From Plantago major (taxonomy: Eukaryota > Streptophyta > Magnoliopsida > Lamiales > Plantaginaceae): 64,000 bases of DNA. The notes below the pieces were generated by a model. The model was given only the letters and a program-made list of their open reading frames with translations, was not told where the DNA came from and ran no database searches. How positions within the stretch are numbered: the stretch's first letter is position 1; each line of letters opens with the position of its first letter. This document shows positions 11,251 to 22,892 of this stretch, one piece after another. The stretch spans positions 16,190,237-16,254,236 of the forward strand of contig CM048844.1 of assembly GCA_026545765.1 (NCBI GenBank), written 5' to 3'. The translations under genes were made by a program, and so were the position numbers.

Positions 11251-12146
11251 TGTTGATACGAATATATGTCCAATCCGTCAAGGGCGCTATAGAGCGTGTC
11301 CTAGAGCGCATCAAGGCTAAAATAGACAATTCAGTACTTATCCGACCTTGGCTAGTCCGCTCTAAGGAAAGCCTTCCGGGTCAATCAGTACGCTCAAGTC
11401 AACACACCTCTTCAGCTGGTCCGACCTAGCTAGGTGCATGACTTCCGAACCTGACAAGAGGTCACATGGTCTCACCAAGTACCACACACTGTCAGTCCTA
11501 GGATGCCAAACGGACCGGACGAGATAAACTCGGACGCCACCTTAACAATAAGACCAAACATGTACACTTAGGGTTTATACTTCCGAGCATCTAGTACCTT
11601 GGACCGCCACTGAGCTACCTAGGAATAGACCAACTCAACAAGAGCTCGGATCATTCTGAAAAGTCTCGTACGGACCCATCAGCGGGAATAGTACTCTGAG
11701 GGGTAAAAGGACCAATCTACCCCCCCCCCCCCCCCAGGCCCATCTAATAGTATTGGACCCCCACATACTATTGGGCCATGGGCCAATGGAGCTTTGTTGT
11801 CCAAATCCTAAACATACATTTGGCATCATCTTATGAACCTCTTCATAAGTACATGATAACTATAAATATAGCACAAGGTTCAAGACCTCAAGGTAAGTCA
11901 TAACAAGAGTGATAGAAGTAATAACTACCAAGCTCACTATATCATAACCTTCCTCATAACTACTACATTGGGAGCTTTCCAACTCTCTCTTGAGTAAAGT
12001 CTCTTACCAGATTGACAACTTGCAATCCGGGTTACCAGGTTTTCCGGCTCGGACCAAGTCACCAGGTCGGACTTCAAGTTGGAGGCGGACCTTACAATAG
12101 GGATTTGTAGTAGTTTAATTAGTGTTTGAGGCTCAACCCCTTAATA
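11251..12146 (+). repeat. Left (5') LTR
   Basis: Starts TGTTGATACG. By alignment with the right LTR it ends at 12146 (CTTAATA where the right LTR has ATCAACA), so the terminal CA has mutated to TA. TATAAATA at 11861-11868 is a probable TATA box. A run of 16 C at 11720-11735 replaces CCCTCCC of the right LTR. Length is 896 bp. Confidence 0.92.
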
Positions 12147-12149
12147 TTT

Positions 12150-12167
12150 TGGCGCCGTTTGTGGGAA
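12150..12167 (+). other. tRNA primer binding site
   Basis: TGGCGCCGTTTGTGGGAA starts 4 bases after the LTR end and matches the PBS of the minus-strand element except one base. It primes minus-strand DNA synthesis. tRNA identity not assigned. Confidence 0.85.
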
Positions 12168-12202
12168 ACTCTAACAAAAGGTTCCGTGATTAAGCTGGGT
12201 CG

Positions 12203-13960
12203 ATGGCAAGAACAAGACGGACATCACGTACCAGTGCTGAGGTGTCAGGACCCCCCCCCCCCCTACACGCCCACGCGGACGTCCGCCCAATAGAGGAGGA
12301 AGGGCCACTGCGGCTGAAAGGAACGCTGGAGGAAGGAGATATTCAAGCGATGGTCACACAGCAAGCCCATCCTCTGATGAAGGAAGAGACGTTCCATCCA
12401 GGGGAGTCCATAATGTTCCAGAGAATGTTGTGCCTGAAAATCGCGGAGAAGAGGAAGCTCAAGTTCCTCCGGCAGGAACACAGGGCCCTCCTCCAGGACA
12501 ACACTTTACCATGCCAGATGGTCGTATCGTCCGCACTAGCGACTTCGGACTAAGTGAGGATCAATTTGGTCGACTGCTCACAATAATCCAGGGTTCCCTG
12601 GGGTCTAACAATATCCAACCCCAGCAAGCCACTCCGCTAGTGGCTAATCCGAGGCAAATAGAGCCCGCTCTATCAAGGAACGAGCAACGTCCGATCCAGC
12701 AGAGGTTGGGGAATCAACTACCACAGGAGGATTTGCGGAATCTCCTAGACAGGAGAGCCTCCGCTCCCAAGCTCGACGAGAAGGAAGCCCGAATGGGCAG
12801 AGAGCACATCAAGAAGACGGAAATAGGCGACCTGGAGTTCCGCAACAGTTACCTCCGCGGGCTAGAGATCACGTAGCGAAGACCACTCCACTGGCCCAAA
12901 AGATGAACTTCCCGTGGATGTAGCAATTCATCCTAGAACGGGAGAGATGATGACTGCGGAAGAAATCTATGCTCAACAAAAGGCCTTGGAAGCCCAGATT
13001 CTCAATCTAGGACGCTTGGTAAAGAATCATGAGCAAATAGCTACTAGCGCCAAACCCTTTGTGTGACGATATCATGAAAGAAAAGGAAAGAAACAAGAAC
13101 TTGGATCAAGTGATTCCGAACTTGGAATACTATTACGGAGATACTTGTCCTGTGGGCCACTTGACAAGGTACAATAGTAAGATGGATTCCAAAGGGATGA
13201 GTGATAATACAAAAGCTCTCACTTTCTCATCCACTGTCTTCGGAACAGCCATGGATTGGTACATTGCATTGCCAAACAAGTCCATAAGATCATATGCGGA
13301 CCTCTCTTCCAAGTTTCTGGGACGATTTGGAAAATCGAAGAGAAGGAAAGGAACTGTGGAGCACCTGGCAGAGGTTATACAAAGAGAACAAGAGGATCTC
13401 AGGACTTTCCTAGATCGCTTCAATGCGGAGGTCCTCCGAGTTGAGCCTCACAGTATTAAGGAACGGGTCCGTCACCTGTACGCTAATACTTATAACGCAG
13501 AGCTCCGCAGGAAACTTTCTAGCCAAGAAGTGAGAAGTGAAAGGCATTTGGATGACATCTGTGAAGAGGTAACGTACGGAGAGGAGTACCGAAGGAATGT
13601 TCCAGTGAGAGTTGGTTCCAAGAAAGGGAAAGAGCCATTGAAGTAAGAGCAACGCCATGGAAAGTTCGATCCGAAGAAAGACTATAGAGATAAGGGTTTC
13701 AATAGGGAAAGAAGTCCGCCAAGAAGATATGCGGATTATACCCGTCTCAATGGACCGAGATCCGACATCTTGGCAACCATTATTGAGAAGAAGTTGGATA
13801 TTCAATGGCCCATGCCATCTCACAATAATCGGAAGAACAAGAATGCAAAAGGGTATTGCAAGTTTCACAAGAGTCGTGGCCATGAGACGGACGATTGCAT
13901 TCAACTGAAAATGGAGGTTGAACACTTAATAAGAGAGGGAAAGTTGGAGGAGCACCTCTA
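12203..13960 (+). pseudogene. gag of the complete Tat element, broken
   Basis: ATG at 12203 (MARTRRTSR...) matches the gag start of the other element. The frame is lost at a run of 13 C (12251-12263); the conserved Pro/Arg-rich sequence resumes in another frame. A TAG stops that frame at about 12874. The capsid domain (YYGDTCPVGHLTRY, AMDWY, ...VEHLAEVIQREQ) is at 13059-13646 in a third stretch. The knuckle-like CKFHKSRGHETDDC lies at about 13858-13900. Gag would form the particle and bind RNA, but no single reading frame covers it. Confidence 0.87.
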
Positions 13961-14729
13961 TACGGATGAGCCTTCTAGGCATGATAGGACGGAACGGAGA
14001 AGGGAAGACAGAACCGCAGAACAACAACCCTATCCGCTATCCTTGCCACCTCCGCCAACCAATCATCCGCCTCGCACGGATCATCACCAATACAAGTACG
14101 ATGATGACATTGAAATGGAGAACCTTCCATACAGTGGAGTGATCAACACCATAGCAGGTGGACCGACTGGAGGCGATAGCAGGAACGCAAGAGAACGGAC
14201 AGCTCAGAATCTGCAGAATAATGATAGATCCTACGTTGCTCCTGCAATTCGTGGAACCAACACTATATCCTTTGATGACAGTGAGATTCTCCCTCCTACG
14301 GCAGGAGGTGAGGACATAGATGATCTGGATGTTCCACTGGTGGTTTTTTTAACCATAGCAACTTATCGGGTGAACAAGATCCTGGTAGATACAAGGAGTT
14401 CCTCGAACATCATCGCCAAAAAGGACAATAGATCAGATGAATCTGGGAAGAATCCGATATGAGAGAGTCAATACCACCATATTAGGGTTTGGATGAAGAA
14501 CTGTCCGCCCTCCATGAAGCGTCATGCTTCATGTATCATTGGGGACACATCCTGCGAGAGTGACATAACTAGTCCATTTTGTAGTGGTGGATCGAACTTT
14601 TGACTACAATGCCATCTTTGGTCGTCTGGGGCTCAATCAATTCCGAGCTATATCTTCCACCCTCCATAATAGAATGAAGTTTCCGACTCCCTGCGGAATT
14701 GGAGAAGAAGTAGGAAACATCCGAGAAGC
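13961..14729 (+). pseudogene. Aspartic protease region with altered catalytic loop
   Basis: The frame continuing from gag reads through MENLPYSGVIN and PLVVFLTIATYRVNKILVDTRSSSN. The retropepsin loop Asp-Thr-Gly is Asp-Thr-Arg here (codons 14388-14396, AGG for Gly); the sister element keeps DTG. The second conserved stretch (VDRTFDYNAIFGRLGLNQ, family form ILGRPGLNQ) is in a different frame at about 14587. The protease is therefore doubly inactive. Confidence 0.82.
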
Positions 14730-16478
14730 TTGGGAGTGTTACATTATTCCACCAGGAGAGCATCTGCACCTGTGTTGGCAGTCTCTCTGACTTCTGATCC
14801 GCAGATCATTCTCCCACCAAAAAAGGAGAATCCCAACATTGGAATAGGGAGCCAGAAGGACAAGTTTACCAAAACTACACGAATCGAACCCCATGAGACT
14901 CTCAAGGATGTTGAACTTGTTGTTGGAAGCCCGGACAAGAAGACTAGAATTGGAACGGAGATGAATGCAGAAGTGGAGATGAAGCTCATTACTTGTCTCC
15001 GCGATAACAATGATGTCTTTGCTTGGAGTACTAACGACCTCAAGGGGATAGATCCGAGGGTCGCTACTCACCGTCTGAACATGGACCCCTCGATTAAATA
15101 TATCCGCCAGAAGAGAAAAGATTTTGGTCCAATCAAAGACGCCATCATATCCGCAGAAGTTGACCGGCTCATGAAGGCCGGACACATCGAAGAGGTCCGT
15201 TATTCCGATTGGGTTTGCAACGTTGTCTTGGTTGAGAAATCACCGGGCAAATGGCGGATGTGCAATGATTTCACCAGGCTAAATAAGTTTTGCCCAAAAG
15301 ATCCATACCCTTTGCCTCGGATTGACCAATTGGTTGATTCCACAGCCGGATGCGCGTTACTGAGTTTCATGGATGCCCTTCCCTGCGGGAGGGGTGTATT
15401 GCTTTAAAGTGATGCCCTTCAGATTGAAAAACGCGGGAGCTACTTACCAACGTCTGGTAAATCAAATGTTCAAGGAAGAAATCGGCAAGACCATGGAGGT
15501 GTACGTGGATGACATGCTCGTTAAGAACAAAACTGAGGAACAGTATATAGAGCACTTAAACAAATGTTTTGCTATCCTTAGGAAATATGGAATGAAACTT
15601 AATCCGAAAAAGTGCACCTTCGGAGTAAAGGGCGGAAAGTTCTTGGGCTACATGGGCATAGAAAGAGGAATAAGTGCAAATCCTGAGAAGATAAAAGCCA
15701 TCCTAGACCAGCCTCATCCGAAGAACCTAATGAGGTACAACAGCTTATCGGACACCTCATGTCCTTAAGTCGTTTTATTTCGCGATCCGCAGAGAAGAAT
15801 CTTCCATTCTTCAAAATCCTCTGGAAAGGAGAGAACTTTGAGTGGACCGCGGAATGTTCCGAGGCTTTTGAAAACTTGAAAAAGTACCTCCATTCCCCTC
15901 CACTGCTCTCCAAACCCCTAGAAGGAGAACCACTCTACCTCTACCTAGCCATTACAGAAGAGGCAATGAGTTCCGTATTACTACGGATACAGGCTAATGA
16001 TCACATGCCAATCTACTATCTTAGTAAAGCCATTGCAGGGGCATAGACAAGATACGTAAAGATTGAGAAATTTGCATATGCTTTGGTTTACACCGCAAGG
16101 CGGTTAAAGCCCTATTTCAAATCTCATAAGATAGTAGTCCTAACTACGGAACCTTTGAAACAGTTCCTGGGAAAGCCCGACCAATCCAGACGACTCTCTA
16201 AGTGGGTAATTGAGCTGAGCGAATACGACATTAGCTATCAGGCTCCGACAGCCAGGAAAGCTCAAGTTATTGCGGACTTCCTAGCGGAGTACCCTGAAGC
16301 GGAGTCAGAAAAAGTCTCAGATAAACAGGCACTTGAGTGCTTGATTACCAAGCAGATCAAACGAAAGTTAGTTCCGCCAAAGATCAACCCAGATAACCTT
16401 GAAGATGCTCAGTTTATCAATCAATCTCGGATTATGTCATGGAAAGAGACTCGGGTCAACCAAATGTTTCCTCCTTGA
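14730..16478 (+). pseudogene. Reverse transcriptase and first RNase H, with a palm deletion
   Basis: 14730-15407 covers the linker and RT fingers (VCNVVLVEKSPGKWRMCNDF, KFCPKDPYPLPRIDQL). The first palm Asp in FMDA is present, but about 53 bases that follow it in the sister element (from YQGFYQI onward) are missing, which shifts the frame. RT resumes at 15373 with MPFRLKNAGATYQR and YVDDM (about 15499-15513). The connection and RNase H1-like domain follow at 15759-16478 in two more pieces, with a stop at about 16044. The first RNase H in Tat elements is usually a degenerate connection-like domain. Confidence 0.87.
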
Positions 16479-17076
16479 TGATATCACAAGAGAATCAAAT
16501 ACTGATAACTCTAACCGGGATGCTAAAAAGAAGGAGGAATCAAGGTTGAAAATTCAGGAGCTTATAGAAGATCCTCAAACCAAGGAGCAGCCCACCGATA
16601 TTTGGACATTGGAAGTGGATGGCTCATCCCCCGGAAGAGTGGGAGGCATTGTAATCTATCTTAAAAGCTCTGATGGCGCGGAACTCGACTATGCGATATC
16701 CTTGGACTTCAAGGTTACAAACAATGAAGCTGAATATGAAGCAATGTTGGTCGGACTACGTATAGCCAAGTCCCTACAAGTCCGGAAACTCAAAGCTTAC
16801 ACGGATTCACAGTTAGTTGAAGCCCAGTTTTCTGGTGCTTTTGGCACAAAAGGCCCTTCAATGATCAAGTATCTTGAGCTACTGAGGCAAGAAGTGAGTC
16901 TCTTCGATGAGTTTACCCTGAAAAAATTTGAAAGGGAATGGAATGAAAGAGCGGATACTCTGGCAAAGTATGCGTCCGCAACAGCTGCTCTAGATACATG
17001 GAGAGTCATTCTACTCACACTTACGAACTCATCCGTCATGAGTCCTACTCCAACCATTGTGATCACTGAAACATGA
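16399..17076 (+). pseudogene. Additional archaeal-type RNase H (aRNH)
   Basis: At about 16600-17000 the product reads LEVDGSS, NNEAEYEAMLVGL, AYTDSQLV and NERADTLAKYAS: the Asp, Glu, Asp, Asp pattern of an RNase H that is separate from the RT-attached one. A second RNase H of archaeal type between RNase H and integrase is the diagnostic trait of the Tat lineage. The frame ends at TGA 17074-17076. This TGA is in frame with the integrase frame that follows at 17086, so one nonsense codon separates the two. Confidence 0.85.
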
Positions 17077-17085
17077 AGAAATTGG

Positions 17086-18309
17086 ATGACTGATATCTTT
17101 AGTTATCTCAAGGACGGATCATTATCTGCTGATCCGAAGGAGTTGAGGAGTGTACAGCACCGAGCAAACATGTATTTCATACTTGGGAAAGATTTATATA
17201 AGAAATCCTTCGTTGGGACACATATGAGATGTTTGGGTCCACAAGAAGCGAGGACGGTGCTGGAGGAAATTCACAGTGGAAGCTGCGGAAGTCATTCCGA
17301 TGGGTGGACTCTCGCTCAAAAGATCATCCGACAAGGTTACTACTGGCCTACCATTGATAAGGATTCCGCAAGCTTCACCCGTAATTGCTCTGATTGTCAG
17401 TATTATGCAAATGTCCCCCATCGTCCGACACACCCTATGATTCCGTCAGTCATAGCATGTCTGTTTGATCAATGGGGCATCGATATTGTCGGGCCTTTCC
17501 CAAGAAGCACTCAACAGAAGAAATTCTTAATTGTATCTATGGAATATTTCACCAAATGGGTAGAAGCAGAAGCAGTAGCCACTATCACGGAAAATCGCGT
17601 GTGGACCTTCATTTGGAAGAACATCATTTGTCGCTTTGGCTTACCAAGAATTCTTGTCTCGGATAATGGTGCTCAATTTTCGGGCAACAGACTCAAGGAA
17701 TGGTTGGCCTCTTTCAAGATTGAGCAACGCTTCATATCTGTCGTATATCCACAGGCTAATGGACAAGTTGAGTCCATGACCAAGACAATTGTTAAGATCC
17801 TGGAAAAGCGGCTGAGGACCTCTCAGGATAGTTGGACGGATGACCTAGATGGTGTGCTCTGGGCTCACCACACCACTGCACGGACTGCAACTAGGGAGGC
17901 CCAATTTGCTCTGGTTTATGGCACGGAAGTAGTCATACTAGAGGAAATTGCAGTCGAAACGATGATGGTCCAAGAATTCCATGATTTCGCCAATCAGGAA
18001 GCTCGGACCTATGACCTAGATATGCTAGAACAGAAGAGGACCGAAGCATTGGCCAATATCCATAGATATCAAGCAACTGCAGCCCGGGCCTACAACAAAA
18101 ATATTCAAGCTAAAGATTTACAGGTCGGAGACCTGGTGCTCCGCAGAGCTGATATCTTGAGCAATGTTGAGAAGCTCGAGCCTAAGTGGGAAGGACCCTA
18201 CAAGATCGTTGGTGCAAGAGTGAATGGAAGTTACGAATTGGAGGACGAACACAGACACCCACTCAAGCGTACTTGGAATGCCAGGAACTTTCAAAAGTTC
18301 TATGCTTAG
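17086..18309 (+). CDS. Integrase of the complete Tat element (open frame)
   Basis: A 407-codon open stretch, the longest intact part of pol. N-terminal zinc-binding His/Cys motif: H in EEIHSGSCGSH, then CSDCQYY. The catalytic core shows the D,D-35-E signature: Asp in GIDIVGPF, Asp in VSDNGAQF, Glu in NGQVESMTK. The C-terminal part contains LVLRRADI and KLEPKWEGPYKIVGARVNGSYEL, the GPY/F-type module of plant Ty3 integrases. Integrase inserts the cDNA with a 5 bp staggered cut, in line with the ACTAC duplication. It has no independent start signal and was part of the polyprotein, so it is probably not expressed alone. Confidence 0.87.
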   Translation: MTDIFSYLKDGSLSADPKELRSVQHRANMYFILGKDLYKKSFVGTHMRCLGPQEARTVLEEIHSGSCGSHSDGWTLAQKIIRQGYYWPTIDKDSASFTRNCSDCQYYANVPHRPTHPMIPSVIACLFDQWGIDIVGPFPRSTQQKKFLIVSMEYFTKWVEAEAVATITENRVWTFIWKNIICRFGLPRILVSDNGAQFSGNRLKEWLASFKIEQRFISVVYPQANGQVESMTKTIVKILEKRLRTSQDSWTDDLDGVLWAHHTTARTATREAQFALVYGTEVVILEEIAVETMMVQEFHDFANQEARTYDLDMLEQKRTEALANIHRYQATAARAYNKNIQAKDLQVGDLVLRRADILSNVEKLEPKWEGPYKIVGARVNGSYELEDEHRHPLKRTWNARNFQKFYA

Positions 18310-18310
18310 G

Positions 18311-18386
18311 GTTTGCTATACGGAACTACGCCAGTTGCTTGGACATTTTAGGTTTAAACTGTTTGTTACACGGAACTCCGACAGTT
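18311..18386 (+). repeat. 26 bp imperfect direct repeat after integrase
   Basis: GTTTGCTATACGGAACTACG... at 18311-18336 is repeated as GTTTGTTACACGGAACTCCG... at 18361-18386, a period of 50 bp. It lies just after the pol stop codon. Confidence 0.7.
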
Positions 18387-19948
18387 CTATTTTTGTTAAC
18401 TCTTTTGTTATTGGCCATGCAGCCCACAAGTTGTAATTGAATTTCCGTCAAATCAATACAACTTCTATCTTTCAATTCGTAAATCTGAAATTTAGTGTTC
18501 AGGTGACAAAGAAGCAAGCAATGAATTTTATTCATATACGAAACAGAGTGTACATAACACTGTCTTTGCAGTCTACAACCTCGAATCTTTATCCGGATCT
18601 ACAGCTACAATACATAAACTGTACAAAAGTCTCCGGAGATATGTCATCTTCCGTCGAGATTATTCCTCCGTTAGGAAAGTATTCCCCATAGTCATCACTT
18701 CCGGGAACACCAAGAGTCTGATGTACCTGCACAATACAAAATGGTTCAGTATGGTGGACTTTCTTACAGTATCACCATACCTATTGAGTCCTTGTACGGA
18801 TCCCATGTATAGTGTGTACAGACACCGATTCTCCAATGGTCCTTGGAAGTCGCAACGACCAGATCTCACCCTATCCATCTTTAGAGGCTCAAACCCTCTT
18901 AAAAGTCAAGGATTTTTCACCGATTCAAGAGAGATTTGAACCACTAAAGGTGGATTGACATAAAGGGCTCTCGGAGTATTTTCTCAACCAACCCACCTTT
19001 AGGAACCCAAGCACGTTGTTTTTTCAGCCGGTTGCCTTGGCGGTTTCTTTTGAGTGGCCTATCCTTCAATACCCACACCTTTCCTGCATTTAGGGTTTGC
19101 ACCAAACTAGGAAATGATGGGAGTATTGAATGGCAGGCCAGTCAAAACGACAAAATAGAGGAAGGCGAAGAAGCAGAAGAAGAATCTGAGATCATTTTAG
19201 TACAATTGTTGTACTTCGATCGTGACTTTTTATAGAAACCTCTAACCAATCAGCGTCCGCCATGTAATAAGGTCGGTGTTGGCGTTGGGCCTGGGCCATC
19301 CGTTTGGGCCAGATAGTGTTGGATCACTTGGGTTTACCCATTTTTTATCGCGCTAAGCCCATGGATGAACACTTTAAAAATCATAGAAAAGATTGTCCGA
19401 GTAGATCCCTCAACGGATAAACTTAACCAGTGATTGTTGGCCCAGTCCGAGCCACCACAAGTCGGTAATTTATCATTTCCAGTCTATGAAAGACTACTCA
19501 GAATCTCACACTCATGAGTTGATGCAACCAACATATCTAATGCATCCGAAATCCTATCAGTTCTAATCAATCATCATTGGTTTACACTTATCAAGAGAAG
19601 CAAGCAATGCTACTTCGGATTTGTCCATACGTCCGAGATAAGATAAGTTTATATGGTTCCTCAGTTCTGGATTGTACGAATTATTGCGGATATTTAACTT
19701 ACTACTACGGATGTCTATCCTACGGATTTGAGACAAGTCCGAATAGCCAACAGTTGGATAATTCAGGCAAGATAATCAGGTAAAGATAAAGGGAACAGGA
19801 CAGAATTATCTTAAACATAACAGATAATTGTGCGGAAAAATATATTACAACAACAAGAATAATATCAGTTTACTTGGCAACGTTCCGTGCCATCAGGAGA
19901 TCAGAATTTAGCGGTTACATCATTTCCACAGGGCATACCCCGGACTTC
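18387..19948. other. Retrotransposon 3' non-coding spacer
   Basis: Between the integrase stop and the end of the antisense gene. Short frames (19577-19783, 19032-19235) show no domain. Spacers of this kind are normal in large Tat elements. Confidence 0.55.
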
Positions 19949-22892
19949 TCATTGTGGAGGGGGCTGGATTGGGCCGGCTTCATTGGTTACAGGCGGATTG
20001 GTGGAGGACGGATTGACATTGGAAGCGGCCGCACGGGATTCAGCAACGGCATCAAAGGAAGCCTTGACGTTCTCGAACAAGTTGAAGTCCGCGTTGCGAC
20101 CAACAATCCGAGAAGGCATGAAATACCAATTCTTCAGGTAGTCCATGTTGTCATGGAAAGGAATGAAGCAAACCTTCCCTATAGCCTCCGGGACACACTT
20201 GGGAAGAAAAGGTTCACCATTGTTGATCTCAATTTCACCTTCCTCGGTGACCACCTCCACGAACTCACATGCCGCTAACCGCTCATCCGGGACGATTTCC
20301 ACCGGGATTTCAACACCACCAGCGTCCGCGGACGGATCCAATCCTTCCACCTTCCAATCAAAGTTCGGAGGCACCAACCCCTTTGCTTGTAATTGGCCAA
20401 TGGCGGATGAGAACCCCTCCAGGCGGAGAGCGTCGACTTTATCCGCCATGAAGAACTTGAAGGAGTCCGACTTCATGAAGTCCTTAACAGCTTCAAGCCA
20501 AGCGAACTGGATATCTTCGAGGAGCGCATCCTTAGACTCCAGGAACGCCTTCATTGATGTGTCAATGAAGTTCACCTGCCACTCCACGTCCGACTTTGCC
20601 TGTTCCCAACTAGCCTTCAGTTTGGCGATGAGCGTGTCCTTCTTCTTCAATTGGGCCTCCACTCGCTTAACCTTCTCCGCCTCATCCGCGGATGCAGCCA
20701 AAGCCTTATGCAAGTCCTCCTCAATAGTAGCCCGCTCACTGGCCTTCCACTACATGGCCTTGATCATGCATCCGAGCTACAAGCAGTCCGCACAGTCAGC
20801 AGTTGTATTTTTAAAAACATGAAAGCTAAAACCAGAGAAAGAAAGAACACGAGGAGTTACTTACCCTTTGATGCAGCTCGTGAATCCCTCCGACCCTTTC
20901 AACCTCGGGGAGCCCACAACTCCGTTCGAACTCCGCGTCAAGGGCCGCCTGGTCGGATAATGGCAGCACAGCGGAGAAGTGCTGCCTCTTCGACGCCGGA
21001 GGAGCATCCGAGGTTGCGTTTCTCTTTCGGCCAGAAACGATAGCATCACGCATCAATATGTCCCACGTAGGAACGGATGCAGCGGAACCGCCGAGCCCTG
21101 AGGTTGGCGGCCTCTGAGAAGCAACACTGCGGGTAGCAGGACCTTTGCCCTTGTCGGGCACCTCCAAGGTCTGCGGATCCTCACCCGCCTTCTTCCGTCG
21201 CTCCTCCTCAGCAGCAAAGAGGGCCGCATTTTTTGGGTCCGCCATAGGCAAACCCGCTGACGTATTAATAATCCTGGCCCTTTGGCCAGCGGCAAGCTCG
21301 AGGGCTTGTTGCTCCCTCTTCTGTTTCTTCTTCTCTCGGAGGGTCGACTTGATGTATTCGAACCAGTAAGCTACGGAATGAACAAACGATGTCAGATACG
21401 GATCTATAAACAGCGGACAACCATGGAACAATCATGCATGACATTCAAAAAAAAAAAACAAGAAGAAGAAAACACAAATCCTAAGTTATGGATCCTTACA
21501 GAAGTCGTTCTTCCCTCCGACCTCGACGACGTCAGTCAGTCCGCACAAGTATGGCAGCGGCTGACAGATTAATCCGTGAAACGGATACGTTGGTGGATCA
21601 TTTTTCTTGTGGATCTCCGCCACCCACAGAGCCACGTTTTTAGGAAGAGGGTGCAAATCCGGAATGCTCTCCCTAAAAAATTTTGTGGGCAACCCCCACT
21701 GTTCTCGTCTCCTCGCGGACTCCCCAGGCTTTAAAGCCATCCGCACGAAGATGTATTTTTCCCACCACTTTGATCCAAGCGAGAAGATGGGGTCCGAGAT
21801 GAAGTTATATGATTTCCTATTTACAAAAGTATAAAAAAGGGGATTCCCTGGACTAAAAATTACATTGAAGAGCTACCTGAAGTTTACAAAGTTTACAGAC
21901 TGCCCCTTCTTCGCACAAAAGATTTCGAAACAGATAAGGTTTCCCAGGGACTTGGGGATAACCTGACTCGGACCGATACCGATGTGGTTCAGAATATGCT
22001 TTAGCCCGAACGCGATGGGGATCTTCCATCTGCAGGAGAAGGCTGCTTCGTGCACACACATGTATCCCGCGGGCGGATTGTTAAAGGCGTGCCCAGGTTC
22101 CGGAACCATGATTTCGACGGACTCCGGAATTTCCCACTTCCGCCTCCACTCCGGAATATCCTCAGGTTTCACCTTGGACGGACAGGTGGGAAGCAAACCA
22201 TCCACGTCCAATTCACCATACGGATCCGCGTTAACGACAGCAGACGCAGGACGAGGGAATTTAGTCCGCGCTGCCTTAGCTCCACGACCCACAACCAGTG
22301 GGGGATTAGGTTGAGCGGACACCCCTGAGTGCAACATAATTCGGTGCCCGGAACGTCCTCGCAGACGCGTGGTTTGAGAGGCTTCCTCCTCGTCATCATC
22401 CTCTTCTTCTTCTCCTTCATCCTCTTCTTCTCCACCTTCGGGTCTCCCATATATACTTGGGTTGTTCAGACCTGTTTCCGCCACAACAGGGTCCTCCTCA
22501 CCAGCCTCAAACATCTCTACATCGTCTGCCTCACGACCAGTGTCGCCTTCCTGCTCCATTCGAGGCACACTTCCATGAGCCGATATACCACCACTACCGA
22601 TGGTCCGAGATTGGACTCGCACCCTTGTTCTCACAACGTTTCCTTGGCTACTCACCCCATGATTCTGAGCAGAAACAGTACCACGGACCCCTTGCCCAAC
22701 ATATGTATCACCGGATGAAACAACCTCCACAACGTCCGCCTTGTTCACCTCCGCAGGAAGGTTGTTTTGCAGAATCTCCAACTCCAGTTCGTCTGACGCG
22801 GACGAGGTTACCGCACCAGATTCAGATCCTTAGGTTATTCCGTCATCATAATCAAGGACCTCGTGCTGATTCTGACTATCGCTCTTGGACAT
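19949..22892 (-). pseudogene. Antisense spliced ORF of the Tat element (putative gypsy-type transposon protein)
   Basis: Four exons on the strand opposite to gag-pol: 22892-21877, 21816-21500, 21370-20865 and 20776-19949. All three introns have GT-AG ends and the joined phases agree over 889 codons. Two in-frame nonsense codons break it: TAA about 20 codons after the start, and TAG early in exon 4. The N-terminal third is acidic (Glu/Asp-rich, about 22380-22440). The conserved core (FSCRWKIPIAFGLKHILNHI, IGPSQVIPKSLGNL, then KWWEKYIFVRM across intron 1) resembles the plant Transposase_28 family, putative gypsy-type transposon proteins. The C-terminal third is a Lys/Glu/Ala-rich coiled coil. 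The function is unknown; antisense ORFs downstream of pol are recorded in Tat-lineage elements. Confidence 0.8.

Noticed and set aside
20145-20822. 225-codon plus-strand frame
   Set aside because: Mirror of the real antisense exon 4; Ser-rich shadow without a domain.
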